Origin: Berkiella_A sp963976875
Lineage (GTDB): Bacteria > Pseudomonadota > Gammaproteobacteria > Berkiellales > Berkiellaceae
DNA: 64,000 nt
Direction: 5' to 3'
NCBI GenBank assembly: GCA_963976875.1
Contig: CAXBML010000002.1
Location: 124,001-188,000 of the forward strand
Made by a program: the position numbers and the translations under genes. The notes under the pieces were generated by a model. That model did not search any database, was not told the DNA's origin, and saw nothing but the letters and a program-made list of their open reading frames with translations. This document shows, piece by piece, positions 26,532 to 37,200 of this stretch; position 1 is the stretch's first letter, and the number at the start of each line of letters is the position of its first letter.

Positions 26532-28085
26532 ATGAGCGATCAACTGCTAAAATCGACCACTACAGTCAGTGGTATGACATTTATTTCTCGGATCTTAGGC
26601 TTTGCCAGAGACATGATTATTGCTCAGGTTTTTGGGGCAAGTGCTGGGCTAGATGCATTTTTAGTTGCGTTCAAGATCCCTAATTTTATGCGACGCTTAT
26701 TTGCTGAGGGCGCATTCTCTCAAGCGTTCGTTCCGGTGCTGAGTGAATATGTTGCGACCAAGAGCCGCGCAGAGGTCAAGGCACTGCTAGATAAAGTGAG
26801 TGGTAGTTTATTCTCAGTTTTATTTGTCATTACGCTGATGGGGTGTATGGGGGCATCTGGGCTCATTTTCATATTTGCGCCGGGCTTTAAAGAAGATGCG
26901 GTACAGTTTAATCAAGCGGTTGATATGTTGCGTTGGACTTTCCCGTATTTATTATTTATCTCATTAACCGCCTTTCTCTCAGGCGTGCAAAATACACATA
27001 ATAAGTTTGCTTTACCTGCATTTACACCGGTGCTATTAAACGTGAGCTTGATTTTCGCCGCCATATTTTTAACGGGCTGGGCTTCGCAGCCTGTGTATGC
27101 TTTGGCTTGGGGCGTTCTCATTGGGGGTATATTGCAATTGGGGTTTCAACTGCCTTCCGTACATAAACTGGACTTGATGCCAAAACCTAAAATTGCTTTT
27201 TCAGATCCTGGCGTGCGTCGCATTTTAAAATTGATGGTGCCCGCGCTTATCGGGGCTTCTGCAATGCAGATTAATCTATTAGTCGATACCATCTTTGCCT
27301 CATATTTACCGAAGGGTAGCTTAACCTGGCTATATTATTCAGACAGGTTATTAGAGTTTCCAATAGGCATGTTTGGTGTGGCAATTGCGACGGTGGTTTT
27401 GCCGCACTTATCTAAGCAATATGCCAACAAGCAGGAGAAAAGCTTCTCAGCGAGTTTGGATTGGGCGTTGAAGTTAATGCTGTGTATTGGGCTGCCTTGT
27501 ACCATCGGATTGATATTATTGGCGCAGCCTATTTTGTCTACGCTTTTTCAATATGGGAAGTTTAGCGGCCAGGACGTTATTTTGGCCAGCCATAGTTTGA
27601 TGGCTTTAAGCACGGGCCTGGTGGCTTTTTTGACGGTTAAAGTCTTTATTTCTGCATTTTATGCGCGACAAAATACCGTTTTTCCGTTGAAAGTGGCATT
27701 GATGGCCATTGTGTTTAATATTATATTTAATAGTTTGTTAATTGGGCCTTTACAGCATGCGGGATTGGCCTTAGCCTCTACGTTAGCTCAGTTTTGTCAA
27801 TTAACGGTTTTACTTTATTTTTTATTAAAGAAAAATATTTATGAACCTCAAATGTTATGGCGCCCCTATTTGTTACGTTTGGTTTTAGCCAATGTGGTGA
27901 TGGGGTATTTTCTACATTTATTTTTACCACAAGATGCTCTCTGGCTTGAGGCTGCTGCTGTTTGGCGGGCATCACATCTGGCGCTGTTTGTTGTAGGCGC
28001 GATGATAATTTATGCCTTGGTATTATGGATAGTAGGCATACGAGTTCGTCACTTTAAGCTCCAGCCATTATCTGAATCTCTCTAA
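26532..28085 (+). CDS. murJ: Lipid II flippase MurJ
   Basis: MurJ (MviN) moves lipid II across the inner membrane for peptidoglycan synthesis. From the ATG at 26532 it has 517 residues with about 14 hydrophobic helices. Family motifs include RILGFARDMIIAQVFGA, DAFLVAFKIPNFMRRLFAEG and AFSQAFVPVLSE in the first 75 residues. An upstream GTG at 26505 would add nine residues and cannot be excluded. It begins the murJ-ribF-ileS-lspA-ispH block, in the same order as Pseudomonas. Confidence 0.95.
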   Translation: MSDQLLKSTTTVSGMTFISRILGFARDMIIAQVFGASAGLDAFLVAFKIPNFMRRLFAEGAFSQAFVPVLSEYVATKSRAEVKALLDKVSGSLFSVLFVITLMGCMGASGLIFIFAPGFKEDAVQFNQAVDMLRWTFPYLLFISLTAFLSGVQNTHNKFALPAFTPVLLNVSLIFAAIFLTGWASQPVYALAWGVLIGGILQLGFQLPSVHKLDLMPKPKIAFSDPGVRRILKLMVPALIGASAMQINLLVDTIFASYLPKGSLTWLYYSDRLLEFPIGMFGVAIATVVLPHLSKQYANKQEKSFSASLDWALKLMLCIGLPCTIGLILLAQPILSTLFQYGKFSGQDVILASHSLMALSTGLVAFLTVKVFISAFYARQNTVFPLKVALMAIVFNIIFNSLLIGPLQHAGLALASTLAQFCQLTVLLYFLLKKNIYEPQMLWRPYLLRLVLANVVMGYFLHLFLPQDALWLEAAAVWRASHLALFVVGAMIIYALVLWIVGIRVRHFKLQPLSESL

Positions 28086-28115
28086 TATCAATATTTCACA
28101 GGATGTAAGGCAGAC

Positions 28116-29075
28116 ATGCAGTTAATTAGATATTTTCAAGAACAACATCTCTCAGGGTGTGTCGCTACGATTGGAAATTTTGATGGGGTGCATTTAGGGC
28201 ATCAAGCATTGTTAAAGCAATTGGTCGCTTTGAGTCAGCGTCAAGGGTTGCCCAGCCTCGTGATGAGTTTTTATCCGTTGCCTCATGAGTTTTTCCATCC
28301 AGAGCAAGCATGCCGGTTAATGGATTTTCAGAGCAAATATAAAATATTAGCTGAGTTGGGGGTGGATTATTTTGTCTGCCATCGGTTCAATCCGAGGTTT
28401 GCCCAGTTATCCGCAGAAGAGTTTATCATGGAAGTTTTGAGAAAAGCTTTGAGAGTCGAGCATCTATTGGTGGGGGCAGATTTTCGCTTTGGACATAAAG
28501 CAACAGGCGATGCTGCACTGTTAAAATCATATAGCCTAAAAAAAGCGTTTTCATTAGAGGTTATTAATTTTGTCTCTGACTCGGGTGACAAAATAAGCAG
28601 CTCTCGTATACGCTCGGCTATCCTGGCGGGTAAGATGCGAGAGGCTCAAGCACTATTGGGTAGACCCTATACATTGTCGGCACCTGTACAACATGGTAGA
28701 AAAAAAGGCCGAGAGCTAGGTTTTCCAACGGCTAATTTATCGATTCACCCTAAGTTTATAATGCTAAATGGCGTTTATACTTGTTGGGTGAACATTGCGG
28801 GAAAGCAGTATCAAGCAGTTGCCAATGTCGGTTATGCCCCGACGGTGAAAAACCAAAAGAAAACTGTAGAGGTGCACGTATTAGACTTCTCAGGTGATTT
28901 ATATGGTCAGCGTATAGAGGTTGCTTTTTTGGATAAAGTGAGGGATGAATTGAAGTTCCCGTCTCTGGCTGAACTGATTGACGCGATTAAACATGATATT
29001 ATGTCAGCCAGACAATTTTTTGCTGAAATGACCGATTCTTTTAGAATTAATAAACCAGCGCAACCAATACGTTGA
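28116..29075 (+). CDS. ribF: Bifunctional riboflavin kinase / FAD synthetase
   Basis: RibF phosphorylates riboflavin to FMN and adenylylates it to FAD. The N-terminal adenylyltransferase domain has TIGNFDGVHLGHQAL (residues about 19-33) and SSSRIRSAI near 165, which ends the nucleotidyl-transfer site. The C-terminal riboflavin kinase domain (about 185-310) has GRKKGRELGFPTANL and the NVGYAPT segment. The 319-residue length is normal. A GTAAGGCAG ribosome-binding site precedes the ATG. ileS follows closely. Confidence 0.96.
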   Translation: MQLIRYFQEQHLSGCVATIGNFDGVHLGHQALLKQLVALSQRQGLPSLVMSFYPLPHEFFHPEQACRLMDFQSKYKILAELGVDYFVCHRFNPRFAQLSAEEFIMEVLRKALRVEHLLVGADFRFGHKATGDAALLKSYSLKKAFSLEVINFVSDSGDKISSSRIRSAILAGKMREAQALLGRPYTLSAPVQHGRKKGRELGFPTANLSIHPKFIMLNGVYTCWVNIAGKQYQAVANVGYAPTVKNQKKTVEVHVLDFSGDLYGQRIEVAFLDKVRDELKFPSLAELIDAIKHDIMSARQFFAEMTDSFRINKPAQPIR

Positions 29076-29121
29076 GCAAATAACTAATAAAATATTTGTG
29101 AGTGAACCCGTGAGTAAAACC

Positions 29122-31956
29122 ATGAGCGAAATAGACTATAAAGCTACGTTAAATCTTCCTAAAACCAGTTTTCCAATGCGGGCTAATTTGCCGAATAGAG
29201 AACCTAACATTTTAAAAAAATGGTATGACATGAATTTGTACCAACAAATTCGAGAGTTGCGTAAAAATGCGGATAAGTATGTCATGAACGATGGCCCGCC
29301 TTATGCCAATGGCGATATTCATATTGGTCATGCGGTTAATAAAATTCTCAAAGATATTGTCGTAAAGTCTCAAACATTGAATGGAAAAAACACCGCTTTT
29401 ATTCCTGGCTGGGATTGCCATGGCTTGCCTATTGAACTCAATGTTGAAAAGAAAAAGGGTAAACCGCATGTTAATTTGACACCCAAGGCATTTAGGCAGG
29501 CTTGTCGAGAGTATGCTGGCAAGCAAGTGGACACGCAAAGAGAATCTTTTAAGCGTTTGGGCGTATTGGCAGATTGGGATAATCCTTATTTGACCATGGA
29601 TTTTCAATACCAAGCGGATATTATGCGGGCATTTGGCCTTATCTATGAAAATGGTCACGTGCAGCAAGGCGTCAAGCCTGTACATTGGTGCACCGAGTGT
29701 GGTTCAGCATTAGCAGAAGCAGAGGTCGAGTATCAAGATAAGACCTCCCCTGCAATTGATGTGGCTTTTGCTGTGGCAGATGTCGCTGATTTTTCTCAAA
29801 AAACAAATTGTGATTTAAATAATATTGATAAATTAGCAGTTGTTATTTGGACGACCACACCTTGGACATTGCCAGCTAACCAAGCCGTCGCGTTCCATTC
29901 TGATTTAGATTACGTTGTAGCCAAAGGTCAGTTTGAAAACAATCAATACCAAGCCGTAGTTGTCAGTGAAGCTCTGCTGGAAAGTTGTATGGCGCGTTTT
30001 GGTTGTAAAGATTATACTATTGTTGGTCAATTTAAAGGAGGCTTGGCTGAAGGCTTACAATTACAGCATCCCTTCAATGATCGCCAAGTACCGATTGTCA
30101 CAGGTTCACATGTGACAGTAGATGCGGGTACCGGAGCAGTCCATACCGCGCCTGCACACGGTATGGATGATTATCATTTAGGCTTACGTTACGATTTACC
30201 ACTAGAGGCACCTGTTGATGACCACGGTAAGTTTTATGAAGATATAGAATTTGTCGGTAAAGAGCACGTATTCAAAGCAAATCCATTGATTGTTGATCTA
30301 TTAAAAGAAAAACAAGCACTAATGCACCACGAAGATATTTTTCATAGTTATCCCCATTGTTGGCGCCATAAGAAGCCGCTTATTTTTAGAGCAACACAGC
30401 AATGGTTTGTGAGTATGGATGATGCCAAACTCAGAGAGATGGCATTAGAACAAATCAAACAAGTGAACTGGGTGCCAGAGTGGGGTGAATCTCGCATTAA
30501 GCTCATGATTGAAGGACGTCCGGACTGGTGTATTTCCCGCCAAAGAACTTGGGGTGTACCCATGCCTATACTATTGCATAAAGAAACTAAAGCGCCGCAT
30601 CCTCAAACAACTGAGATTGTAGAGTACGTTGCAAAACTAGTGGATAAGGTGGGCATAGACGCATGGTATGATTTAGATATTCAAGATATGCCATTCGAGC
30701 AGTGTGAACAGTATTTTAAATCTATGGATACCTTAGATGTTTGGTTTGATTCTGGGGTGAGCCATTATGCTGTTATGAAGAGGCGTGGCGAACTGAATTT
30801 TCCAGCAGATTTATTTTTAGAAGGCTCTGATCAGCATCGAGGCTGGTTTCAATCTTCTTTATTAACGTCAGTTGGTATCAATAATGTTGCGCCTTATAAA
30901 GCTGTTCTGACGCATGGATTTGCTGTAGATCAAAAAGGCCACAAAATGTCCAAGTCTTTGGGCAACGTTGTTGCGCCGGATAAGGTGATTAAGTCATTAG
31001 GCGCCGATGTTTTGCGTTTATGGGTTGCGGCAACAGATTATAAAGGCGAACTGCATGTTTCTGATGAAATTCTAAAACGTACTAGTGACTCTTACCGACG
31101 TATTCGAAATACAGCGAAGTTTTTACTGGGTAATTTATCAGGCTTTGAAAAATCAAACAGTATAGATTTTGATCACATGCTTGCTTTAGATCAATGGATT
31201 GTGAGTCGTGCGGCGGAAATTCAAAAAGAGGTTATTGAGTCGTACAATACTTTTCAGTTTCATAGCATCTATCAAAAAATTCACAATTTCTGTGCATTAG
31301 AGTTAGGTAGTTTTTATTTGGATGTCATTAAAGATCGCCAATATACTTTGCGCGAAGACAGCCTGGCTAGGCGCTCTGCCCAAACGGCCATGTTTCATGT
31401 GATTCAAGCTATGACGGCGTGGATGGCGCCAATATTGAGCTTTACAGCGGAAGAAATTTACGCCCAATTATCTGATACCGAGGCGGAATCTATATTCTTA
31501 ACAACATGGTATGAAGGGTTACAATCTTTGCCAGAAGGAGCAGCCTTAGGGCATACGCAATGGGCAAATATTATTGCACTTCGTGATGAAGTCAATAAAG
31601 CCATTGAACGCAAACGCTCCGAAGGATTGCTAGGCTCTGCATTAGAAGCGGAAGTTATTATTTATGCAGATGAACCCCATCTTTCCTTATTACAAAAAAT
31701 GGAGGATGAGCTTAGGTTCGTCTTAATTACCTCTGCGGCAACAGTATTACCCGCTGCTGAAAAATCAGATGCAGCCGAAATGTCAGAAACCAAGGGATTG
31801 TGGGTTGAGGTGAATGCATCCGCCTTTGAAAAGTGCACTCGCTGCTGGCATAGACGTGAAGATGTCAACCAATCTGCGGAATATCCAGAAATATGTGGAC
31901 GTTGTGTTGAAAATATTGCAGACAATCAACCGGGTGAGAGCAGACAATATGCTTAA
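29122..31956 (+). CDS. ileS: Isoleucyl-tRNA synthetase
   Basis: IleS charges tRNA-Ile and edits mischarged valine. From the ATG at 29122 it has 944 residues and an N terminus (YKATLNLPKTSFPMR) aligning with E. coli IleS; GTG codons at 29098 and 29110 could add up to eight residues. HIGH is at residues 67-70 and KMSKS at 608-612. The editing domain lies between them (TTPWTLPANQAVAFH, GTGAVHTAPAHG). The C terminus carries the zinc cysteines CTRCWHR and CGRC. lspA follows after 13 bases. Confidence 0.97.
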   Translation: MSEIDYKATLNLPKTSFPMRANLPNREPNILKKWYDMNLYQQIRELRKNADKYVMNDGPPYANGDIHIGHAVNKILKDIVVKSQTLNGKNTAFIPGWDCHGLPIELNVEKKKGKPHVNLTPKAFRQACREYAGKQVDTQRESFKRLGVLADWDNPYLTMDFQYQADIMRAFGLIYENGHVQQGVKPVHWCTECGSALAEAEVEYQDKTSPAIDVAFAVADVADFSQKTNCDLNNIDKLAVVIWTTTPWTLPANQAVAFHSDLDYVVAKGQFENNQYQAVVVSEALLESCMARFGCKDYTIVGQFKGGLAEGLQLQHPFNDRQVPIVTGSHVTVDAGTGAVHTAPAHGMDDYHLGLRYDLPLEAPVDDHGKFYEDIEFVGKEHVFKANPLIVDLLKEKQALMHHEDIFHSYPHCWRHKKPLIFRATQQWFVSMDDAKLREMALEQIKQVNWVPEWGESRIKLMIEGRPDWCISRQRTWGVPMPILLHKETKAPHPQTTEIVEYVAKLVDKVGIDAWYDLDIQDMPFEQCEQYFKSMDTLDVWFDSGVSHYAVMKRRGELNFPADLFLEGSDQHRGWFQSSLLTSVGINNVAPYKAVLTHGFAVDQKGHKMSKSLGNVVAPDKVIKSLGADVLRLWVAATDYKGELHVSDEILKRTSDSYRRIRNTAKFLLGNLSGFEKSNSIDFDHMLALDQWIVSRAAEIQKEVIESYNTFQFHSIYQKIHNFCALELGSFYLDVIKDRQYTLREDSLARRSAQTAMFHVIQAMTAWMAPILSFTAEEIYAQLSDTEAESIFLTTWYEGLQSLPEGAALGHTQWANIIALRDEVNKAIERKRSEGLLGSALEAEVIIYADEPHLSLLQKMEDELRFVLITSAATVLPAAEKSDAAEMSETKGLWVEVNASAFEKCTRCWHRREDVNQSAEYPEICGRCVENIADNQPGESRQYA

Positions 31957-31969
31957 TAAAGGGGCAGAG

Positions 31970-32488
31970 ATGAGCAATAGAGATAACGTAAAACTTAGTA
32001 CCAGGCTCAAATGGTTCAAATGGCTGCCCCTGATTGTTTTGCTCGATCAAGCTTCCAAGCTATTGGTTATGCAGAATTTAAAGCTAGGGGATGCTATCGA
32101 TATTATTCCAGGACTTCGTTTAGTCTTGCTGCATAACTATGGCGTTGCCTTTGGCATGTTTAACGAAAATGCACTTGTATCACGTTTGATTTTATTAGCC
32201 GTGGCCGTGGGTATTAGTCTATTTATTGGGATATGGTTATATCGCACAACCGTTCAAGAAAAGGCTCAAGGCATAGGCTTGGTGTTTATCTTAGGCGGTG
32301 CATTAGGTAATATTATTGATAGAGTTGTACAAGGTTATGTTGTAGATTTTATCGATTTTTATTTTAAAAGTTGGCATTTCCCTGCGTTTAATATAGCCGA
32401 TAGCTTTATTACCATTGGTGCCTTTTTTATTATTCTTAGTATTTTTAAAGATGAACAGCAGAGCAAAAATGACAAAGCAAGCAGTTGA
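31970..32488 (+). CDS. lspA: Lipoprotein signal peptidase LspA (signal peptidase II)
   Basis: LspA cuts prolipoprotein signal peptides before the lipidated cysteine; substrates in this window include Pal and the RND adaptor. The ATG at 31970 has AAGGGG upstream; an ATG at 31949 overlaps the ileS stop. The 172 residues have four hydrophobic helices, LLHNYGVAFGMF, and the catalytic aspartates Asp117 (GNIIDR) and Asp144 (FNIADS). It lies between ileS and ispH; the fkpB gene often found here is absent. Confidence 0.96.
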   Translation: MSNRDNVKLSTRLKWFKWLPLIVLLDQASKLLVMQNLKLGDAIDIIPGLRLVLLHNYGVAFGMFNENALVSRLILLAVAVGISLFIGIWLYRTTVQEKAQGIGLVFILGGALGNIIDRVVQGYVVDFIDFYFKSWHFPAFNIADSFITIGAFFIILSIFKDEQQSKNDKASS

Positions 32489-33467
32489 TATTTTATTAGC
32501 GAACCCCAGAGGGTTTTGTGCTGGGGTGGATAGAGCCATTGATATAGTAGAGGCCGCACTTTTGAAATTTGGTGCGCCTGTCTATGTGCGACATGAAGTT
32601 GTACACAATCGCTTTGTTGTGGCTAAGCTAAAAGAATCAGGCGCTATTTTCGTTGATGAGCTTTGTGAAGTCCCAGATGACAATATTGTGATATTTAGTG
32701 CTCATGGGGTATCACAAGCGGTCAGAGAAGAGGCCAGCTCTAGAGACTTAAGGCTTGTCTTAGATGCGACGTGCCCATTAGTGACTAAAGTACACATGGA
32801 AGTTATGCGCCAAAGCAAAAAAGGACATGAGTGTATACTCATAGGCCATGCAGGGCATGCGGAAGTCGAAGGCACATTAGGCCAGTACCGCAATAAAAAT
32901 GGTGCTATCTATTTAGTAGAAAACACCAATGACGTACAAAAGCTAACAGTCAAAGATGCTGCGAATTTATACTACATGACTCAGACGACATTATCTGTAG
33001 ATGAAACAAAGAGTATTATTGCAGCACTCAAAAATAAATTTCCATTGATTAACGGCCCTAAACGCGACGATATTTGTTATGCCACTCAAAATCGTCAAGA
33101 TGCAGTACGTGAATTAGCCAAGCAAGCAGAGCTTGTGTTGGTTGTGGGGTCTGTGACTAGTTCAAATTCTAATCGTCTAAAAGAGCTAGCGGAAGATTGT
33201 GGTGTCAAAAGCTATTTAATTGATGATCCAAAAGCGTTAAAACCAGAATGGTTGTATGGCGTTAGCAAGGTTGGTGTCACCGCGGGGGCCTCTGCGCCGG
33301 AAGTTCTAACCTCCAATATTATCCAGGCTATCAAAAAAATTGTAGATGTTAATAATATTAATGAGGTCGCCGGCACACCCGAAAACATGATTTTCTCTAT
33401 GCCAAAAGAAATTAGGAGTTTAAACTTTAAAAATTCTTTTCATCAAACTGTTGAGGTAGAGCTTTAA
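32469..33467 (+). CDS. ispH: 4-hydroxy-3-methylbut-2-enyl diphosphate reductase IspH
   Basis: IspH is the last MEP-pathway enzyme, producing isopentenyl and dimethylallyl diphosphate with a [4Fe-4S] cluster. From the ATG at 32469 it has 332 residues, with the three cluster cysteines in ANPRGFCAGVDRA (C17), LDATCPLVTKVH and DDICYATQNRQ. VRHEVVHNR and SSNSNRL are substrate-binding segments. An ATG at 32451 is an alternative start. It overlaps the end of lspA by 20 bases, implying coupling, and converges on pilE with one base between the stops. Confidence 0.96.
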   Translation: MTKQAVDILLANPRGFCAGVDRAIDIVEAALLKFGAPVYVRHEVVHNRFVVAKLKESGAIFVDELCEVPDDNIVIFSAHGVSQAVREEASSRDLRLVLDATCPLVTKVHMEVMRQSKKGHECILIGHAGHAEVEGTLGQYRNKNGAIYLVENTNDVQKLTVKDAANLYYMTQTTLSVDETKSIIAALKNKFPLINGPKRDDICYATQNRQDAVRELAKQAELVLVVGSVTSSNSNRLKELAEDCGVKSYLIDDPKALKPEWLYGVSKVGVTAGASAPEVLTSNIIQAIKKIVDVNNINEVAGTPENMIFSMPKEIRSLNFKNSFHQTVEVEL

Positions 33468-33482
33468 TTTACCAACAGTTTG
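33444..33482. terminator. Inverted repeat spanning the convergent ends of ispH and pilE
   Basis: CAAACTGTTG (33444-33453) and CAACAGTTTG (33473-33482) are perfect ten-base inverted arms, one inside each gene, with both stop codons in the 19-base loop. A shared bidirectional terminator is likely from position, although T-runs are modest. Confidence 0.5.
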
Positions 33483-33891
33483 TTGTGGTTGGGCTTTTTA
33501 CATTCGCCTGGTTTAGTGTCAAAGCACCACAGGGATCGCCCACTTGTGGTCCTCCCACGGCAGGTGTTGCCGTTAAAGTATAAGTGTTAGTGCCTAAATT
33601 AGAGGTGCCAACCGTATAGAATCCTTCGGGCGACGTAGTGCTAGAGCCTACAACGGCAGGTGTTGCGCCAACATACGTATTGTTTTCGGTGTAGTAGTGC
33701 TCCATTCTTGCGGCTAGGCTGAGTAGTGCAGCTTGCCCATCAGTACGACGTGTACGCTGTACATGTTCTGTGTAAGCCGGTAAAGCAATTGCCGTAATAA
33801 TACCGACAATCGTGACTGCAATCATGAGTTCAATTAAACTAAAGCCTTTCAAAGTTTTATATTTTAATGCGTTGCTCGCAGTTTTCATCAT
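33469..33891 (-). CDS. pilE: Type IV minor pilin PilE
   Basis: PilE is a minor pilin in the complex that primes type IV pilus assembly. The prepilin signal ends KG-FSLIEL with Glu at +5, followed by the usual hydrophobic helix (MIAVTIVGIITAIALPAY) and a globular C-terminal half with two cysteines (DPCGALT and NCW) that can form the D-region disulfide. The length is 140 residues. Two tandem ATG codons (33891, 33888) follow AAAGG. It is the last gene of the pil cluster, nine bases after the pilY2-like gene, as in Pseudomonas. Confidence 0.93.
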   Translation of the reverse strand: MMKTASNALKYKTLKGFSLIELMIAVTIVGIITAIALPAYTEHVQRTRRTDGQAALLSLAARMEHYYTENNTYVGATPAVVGSSTTSPEGFYTVGTSNLGTNTYTLTATPAVGGPQVGDPCGALTLNQANVKSPTTTNCW

Positions 33892-33900
33892 TAAGCCTTT

Positions 33901-34269
33901 TTAGTGATAAATGGATTCATGGCTAACATCGGATAGAATTCGAATTTTGATAACATTAGCATTGTGGCTGCCCGGGGGCAAATTATTGTTTAAACCCTGT
34001 ATATCAGTCCAAAATTCTATCTTTTGTCCAGGAACCAAGCTGCCAGGATCGACAGGAAGGTTTTGATAGTTTGAAACTTGGATCTTTGGATGTATTTTAT
34101 AGGTGATATTATTGAGAATAATAAAGTTTTCTTCTAGGCTTACACTGATTATCTTTGCTTGTTGGCTTGAGCTCATAAATGCTTGTGCGGCTTCATCACT
34201 CTGCGCATAGATAGATGTGCTTAGACCACAGATAATTAATGTCCATAAAAAAATAAAATAGCGACACAT
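33901..34269 (-). CDS. PilY2-like periplasmic protein
   Basis: A 122-residue protein with a signal peptide (cleavage near SIYA, residue 22) and a small beta-rich domain with ISVSLEENFIILNNITYKIHPKIQV and a LVPGQKIEFW turn. Its place between pilY1 and pilE is that of pilY2 in Pseudomonas, whose product is a short exported protein affecting pilus biogenesis. The assignment relies mostly on position and general pattern. The spacing of 18 bases to pilY1 and nine to pilE places it in the operon. Confidence 0.7.
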   Translation of the reverse strand: MCRYFIFLWTLIICGLSTSIYAQSDEAAQAFMSSSQQAKIISVSLEENFIILNNITYKIHPKIQVSNYQNLPVDPGSLVPGQKIEFWTDIQGLNNNLPPGSHNANVIKIRILSDVSHESIYH

Positions 34270-34287
34270 TAAATAATTGCTCCAATT

Positions 34288-37200
34288 TTATTGAGTAATT
34301 TGTTTCCAGTTTTGTCGCCCAAGAGGGCCACCGTTTAAATTTTCTTCTACTGTACCAAGTCCCATTGACCCACTGGTTACTTTTGTCTCTTTACTTTTAT
34401 CTTCCGCAATAAAGACCGCGGGAGAAGGCGTAATACCCACATCAGATTTTCTGCCACCAGCAGGCACAAAGTTATCATTTCCGTCACCATCTGGGTCGCC
34501 GATATTAATATAATCACTTTCATTAAACTCCCCATCATTATTGAGGTCAAATGGCGTATATTCAGGTTGGCCGCCTGTTTCCATATTAACTTCCATTAAC
34601 CAAGAAGATCCACCAAACTCGCAAGGAGACTGAGAAGGTAATAAAGTGGTAAAAATAACATTTTTATTTCGCACCAAGGTTCTAGAGATTTGTCGCTCTC
34701 CTAAATTAGAGGCTGCGCCTTGTACAAATAAATCTAGGTACCAGCCGTGATGTTGTGCCGGATCACCTGCTTGTTGAGGGGCTTGCCAATTAATAGCATT
34801 ATCTGATACCTGTCTTAATAAAGCTGTGGTGTCATTGGTGCCATCATCATCCGTATCAAAGCCTTGATTGTACTCTGCTAATATCGTCTGCTGTAATAGG
34901 TTGCTTTTTAAAATAGTCGTGCCATCTAACTTATCCCACAAGCCGTAGTAGGTTTGGGTGACAGCGCCAGTAGATGTATTATCGGTATTCTCAAGATATT
35001 TCCCAGTACCGAAATAAACCATCACGCCATAACTCAGCCCACTGGGATGGCTCGCGACAATGGGGGGGGCGGTTATGGCTTGATCTCCAGCGCTAGCATA
35101 TTGGGCATTAAACAGAGCGCTGGCATTTGTTTTCCAGTTGGTTGGTGTGGTGTCTTGTAAATTAAATTTCCAAACAGTGCCTTTTAAGTCTGCAGCATAT
35201 ACGTAATCTACGATATAATCTCCATCTAGATCAACTAAATAGGGTTCACCTAGTCCATTGGGTGTCGTTACGGAGCCTGCTGTGCCCGCGGTGATTTTAA
35301 TATAATCACTATCGGCAGTCCATGTGCCGTCTAAGCCACGTTCAATAAATAAAACAAATAAGGCCGCTTCGCCATTGGTGCTAGCATGGCCATCAGCAGC
35401 GGAGTTATTATAGCCATTGCCAAATATAATGGCCCATTTACTCTCGGTACTATTGAAGCGTACTTTTGCAATTTTAACTTGCCCATAAACATATCCTAGG
35501 TCTGCATCATCTTCGTCACTAAATTCCCACAGATAAATTTGGTTGGCATTTGCTTCGGTGAAGGTACTTGGGTCAGTTATATCCAAAGCATAAACAGTTT
35601 GCCCACCTTTGTTGAGCCCGCCTGCCAGGATAGTGCGCCAGCTACTATTGATGAAAACATCCGACTCTGAGGGCGAACCATCGACAGCATAACCATGTTG
35701 GTAGGTACTCTTAGAAAGCTCAGATATATTTTTATAGACCTCTCTATTGCCGGGTATATAGGCTAAAAGTTCTTCGCCTGTATCGGATCTAAATCCATGT
35801 AACATACCATCATTGCTGCCTGTGTATACCATAGGGATACGGTTTTGATAAGTAGATTTAAACGTACTATAGGCAGAGGTTTCGAATGTATCGCTAAAAT
35901 ATCGGTTAGGGGGCGCAACATAAATCGGGCTTGAATGGATAATGTCACCTAAAATGCCTTGCCGGTTTCTAAAGCTTTCCGAGCCTGAATTTTGTTGTTC
36001 TTGAGAGCGGTCACCCCTTGAATAATCAAGCAAATGATCAACATAAGTTTGATTGGCCGCTATTTCAGCTGGCGATGTTGTGGTCAAGTTATAAGGGCTA
36101 TATTGCATAAAATTGCTAATGCGTTCGGGTAAGGCACCAGAAACAAACAGAGAGCCGTATGAGCTTGGGAAATCAAAAGCTGTACCCGAATTACTACCAT
36201 CCCAGGCCCTGGTGATGATAACTCTTGACGAATGATTCTTTCCTGGATTTTGTGCGGCATCTATGACCGGAAGTGCGCAATCACCGCCAGATAGTTTGCA
36301 GTTTGCATTCCAGACAGGCACTTGGGCTAATACGCCATTGACATCGATCGGATAAGCGAGTAATTCGCCTGTCCAGCTATTACTATCAAAGCGAGCTTGA
36401 TATACCTGAGAGTTTGCGCTTAGAACGGTTGAGTTTTGTGCGACTGTTGCTGCAGAGCTGACGCGATTACTAATGCTAGATAAGGCATTCCCTAATTCTC
36501 TGGTCACGTCCTCAGGGCTTTGTGCGGCAACAAAAGTGCCTTTAGCATTAAAAGCCGCATGCCATAGGTCATCAATTTTCTCTGGATCTGAGCTAAATGG
36601 GTTTCCCCAGTTGTCACTTTCAATCAACGAGGGATTTGGCCAACCATCGCCATCTGAATCCAGTAAATTACCTGAAACACCAAATGCAACGGTATAGGTT
36701 ACCATGTGTTGATAGGTTGCAGGATCAAAAGGATTGGGGATGACTTGATTATCTAGTGGGCTGAGATCTTTATCATAATAATACTTAGCAACATCAGCAA
36801 CAGTAATAGAGTTGCCATCTGAGTCCGCATTACCTATGCCACTGGCGGGACTACTACCATTCCAAAATCCATCCGTAAAAAGAATCGAAAAATTTTGTTG
36901 ACAGCTATTGGTAATGGGATCAGCTTTTCCAGATAAATTATCATCAAAGTACCGCCCTACTCGCTCTAAGCCTCTTCTTAAAGGTGTACCTGAGGCAGTC
37001 CAATTATAAGAATATAAGCTTGATAACAAATTAGCATTATGGCTTGTGTAATCAGTTGTCCCAGAAGAGGGAACTTCTTTAAAAAGTGAGCCATAATTAT
37101 TGATGACACTTAAGCCATAGCGAAAATTTGGGTATTGATTCATGACTTGGCTAATAGCACTTTTGGCCACATATGATCGTTTGCGGCTATATTGGTACCA

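Noticed and set aside
31814..31969. Longer lspA frame beginning inside ileS
   Set aside because: The extra residues do not resemble LspA, and the ATG at 31970 has its own ribosome-binding site.
36473..36697. Frames antisense to pilY1
   Set aside because: Shadow of the pilY1 coding pattern without ribosome-binding sites.
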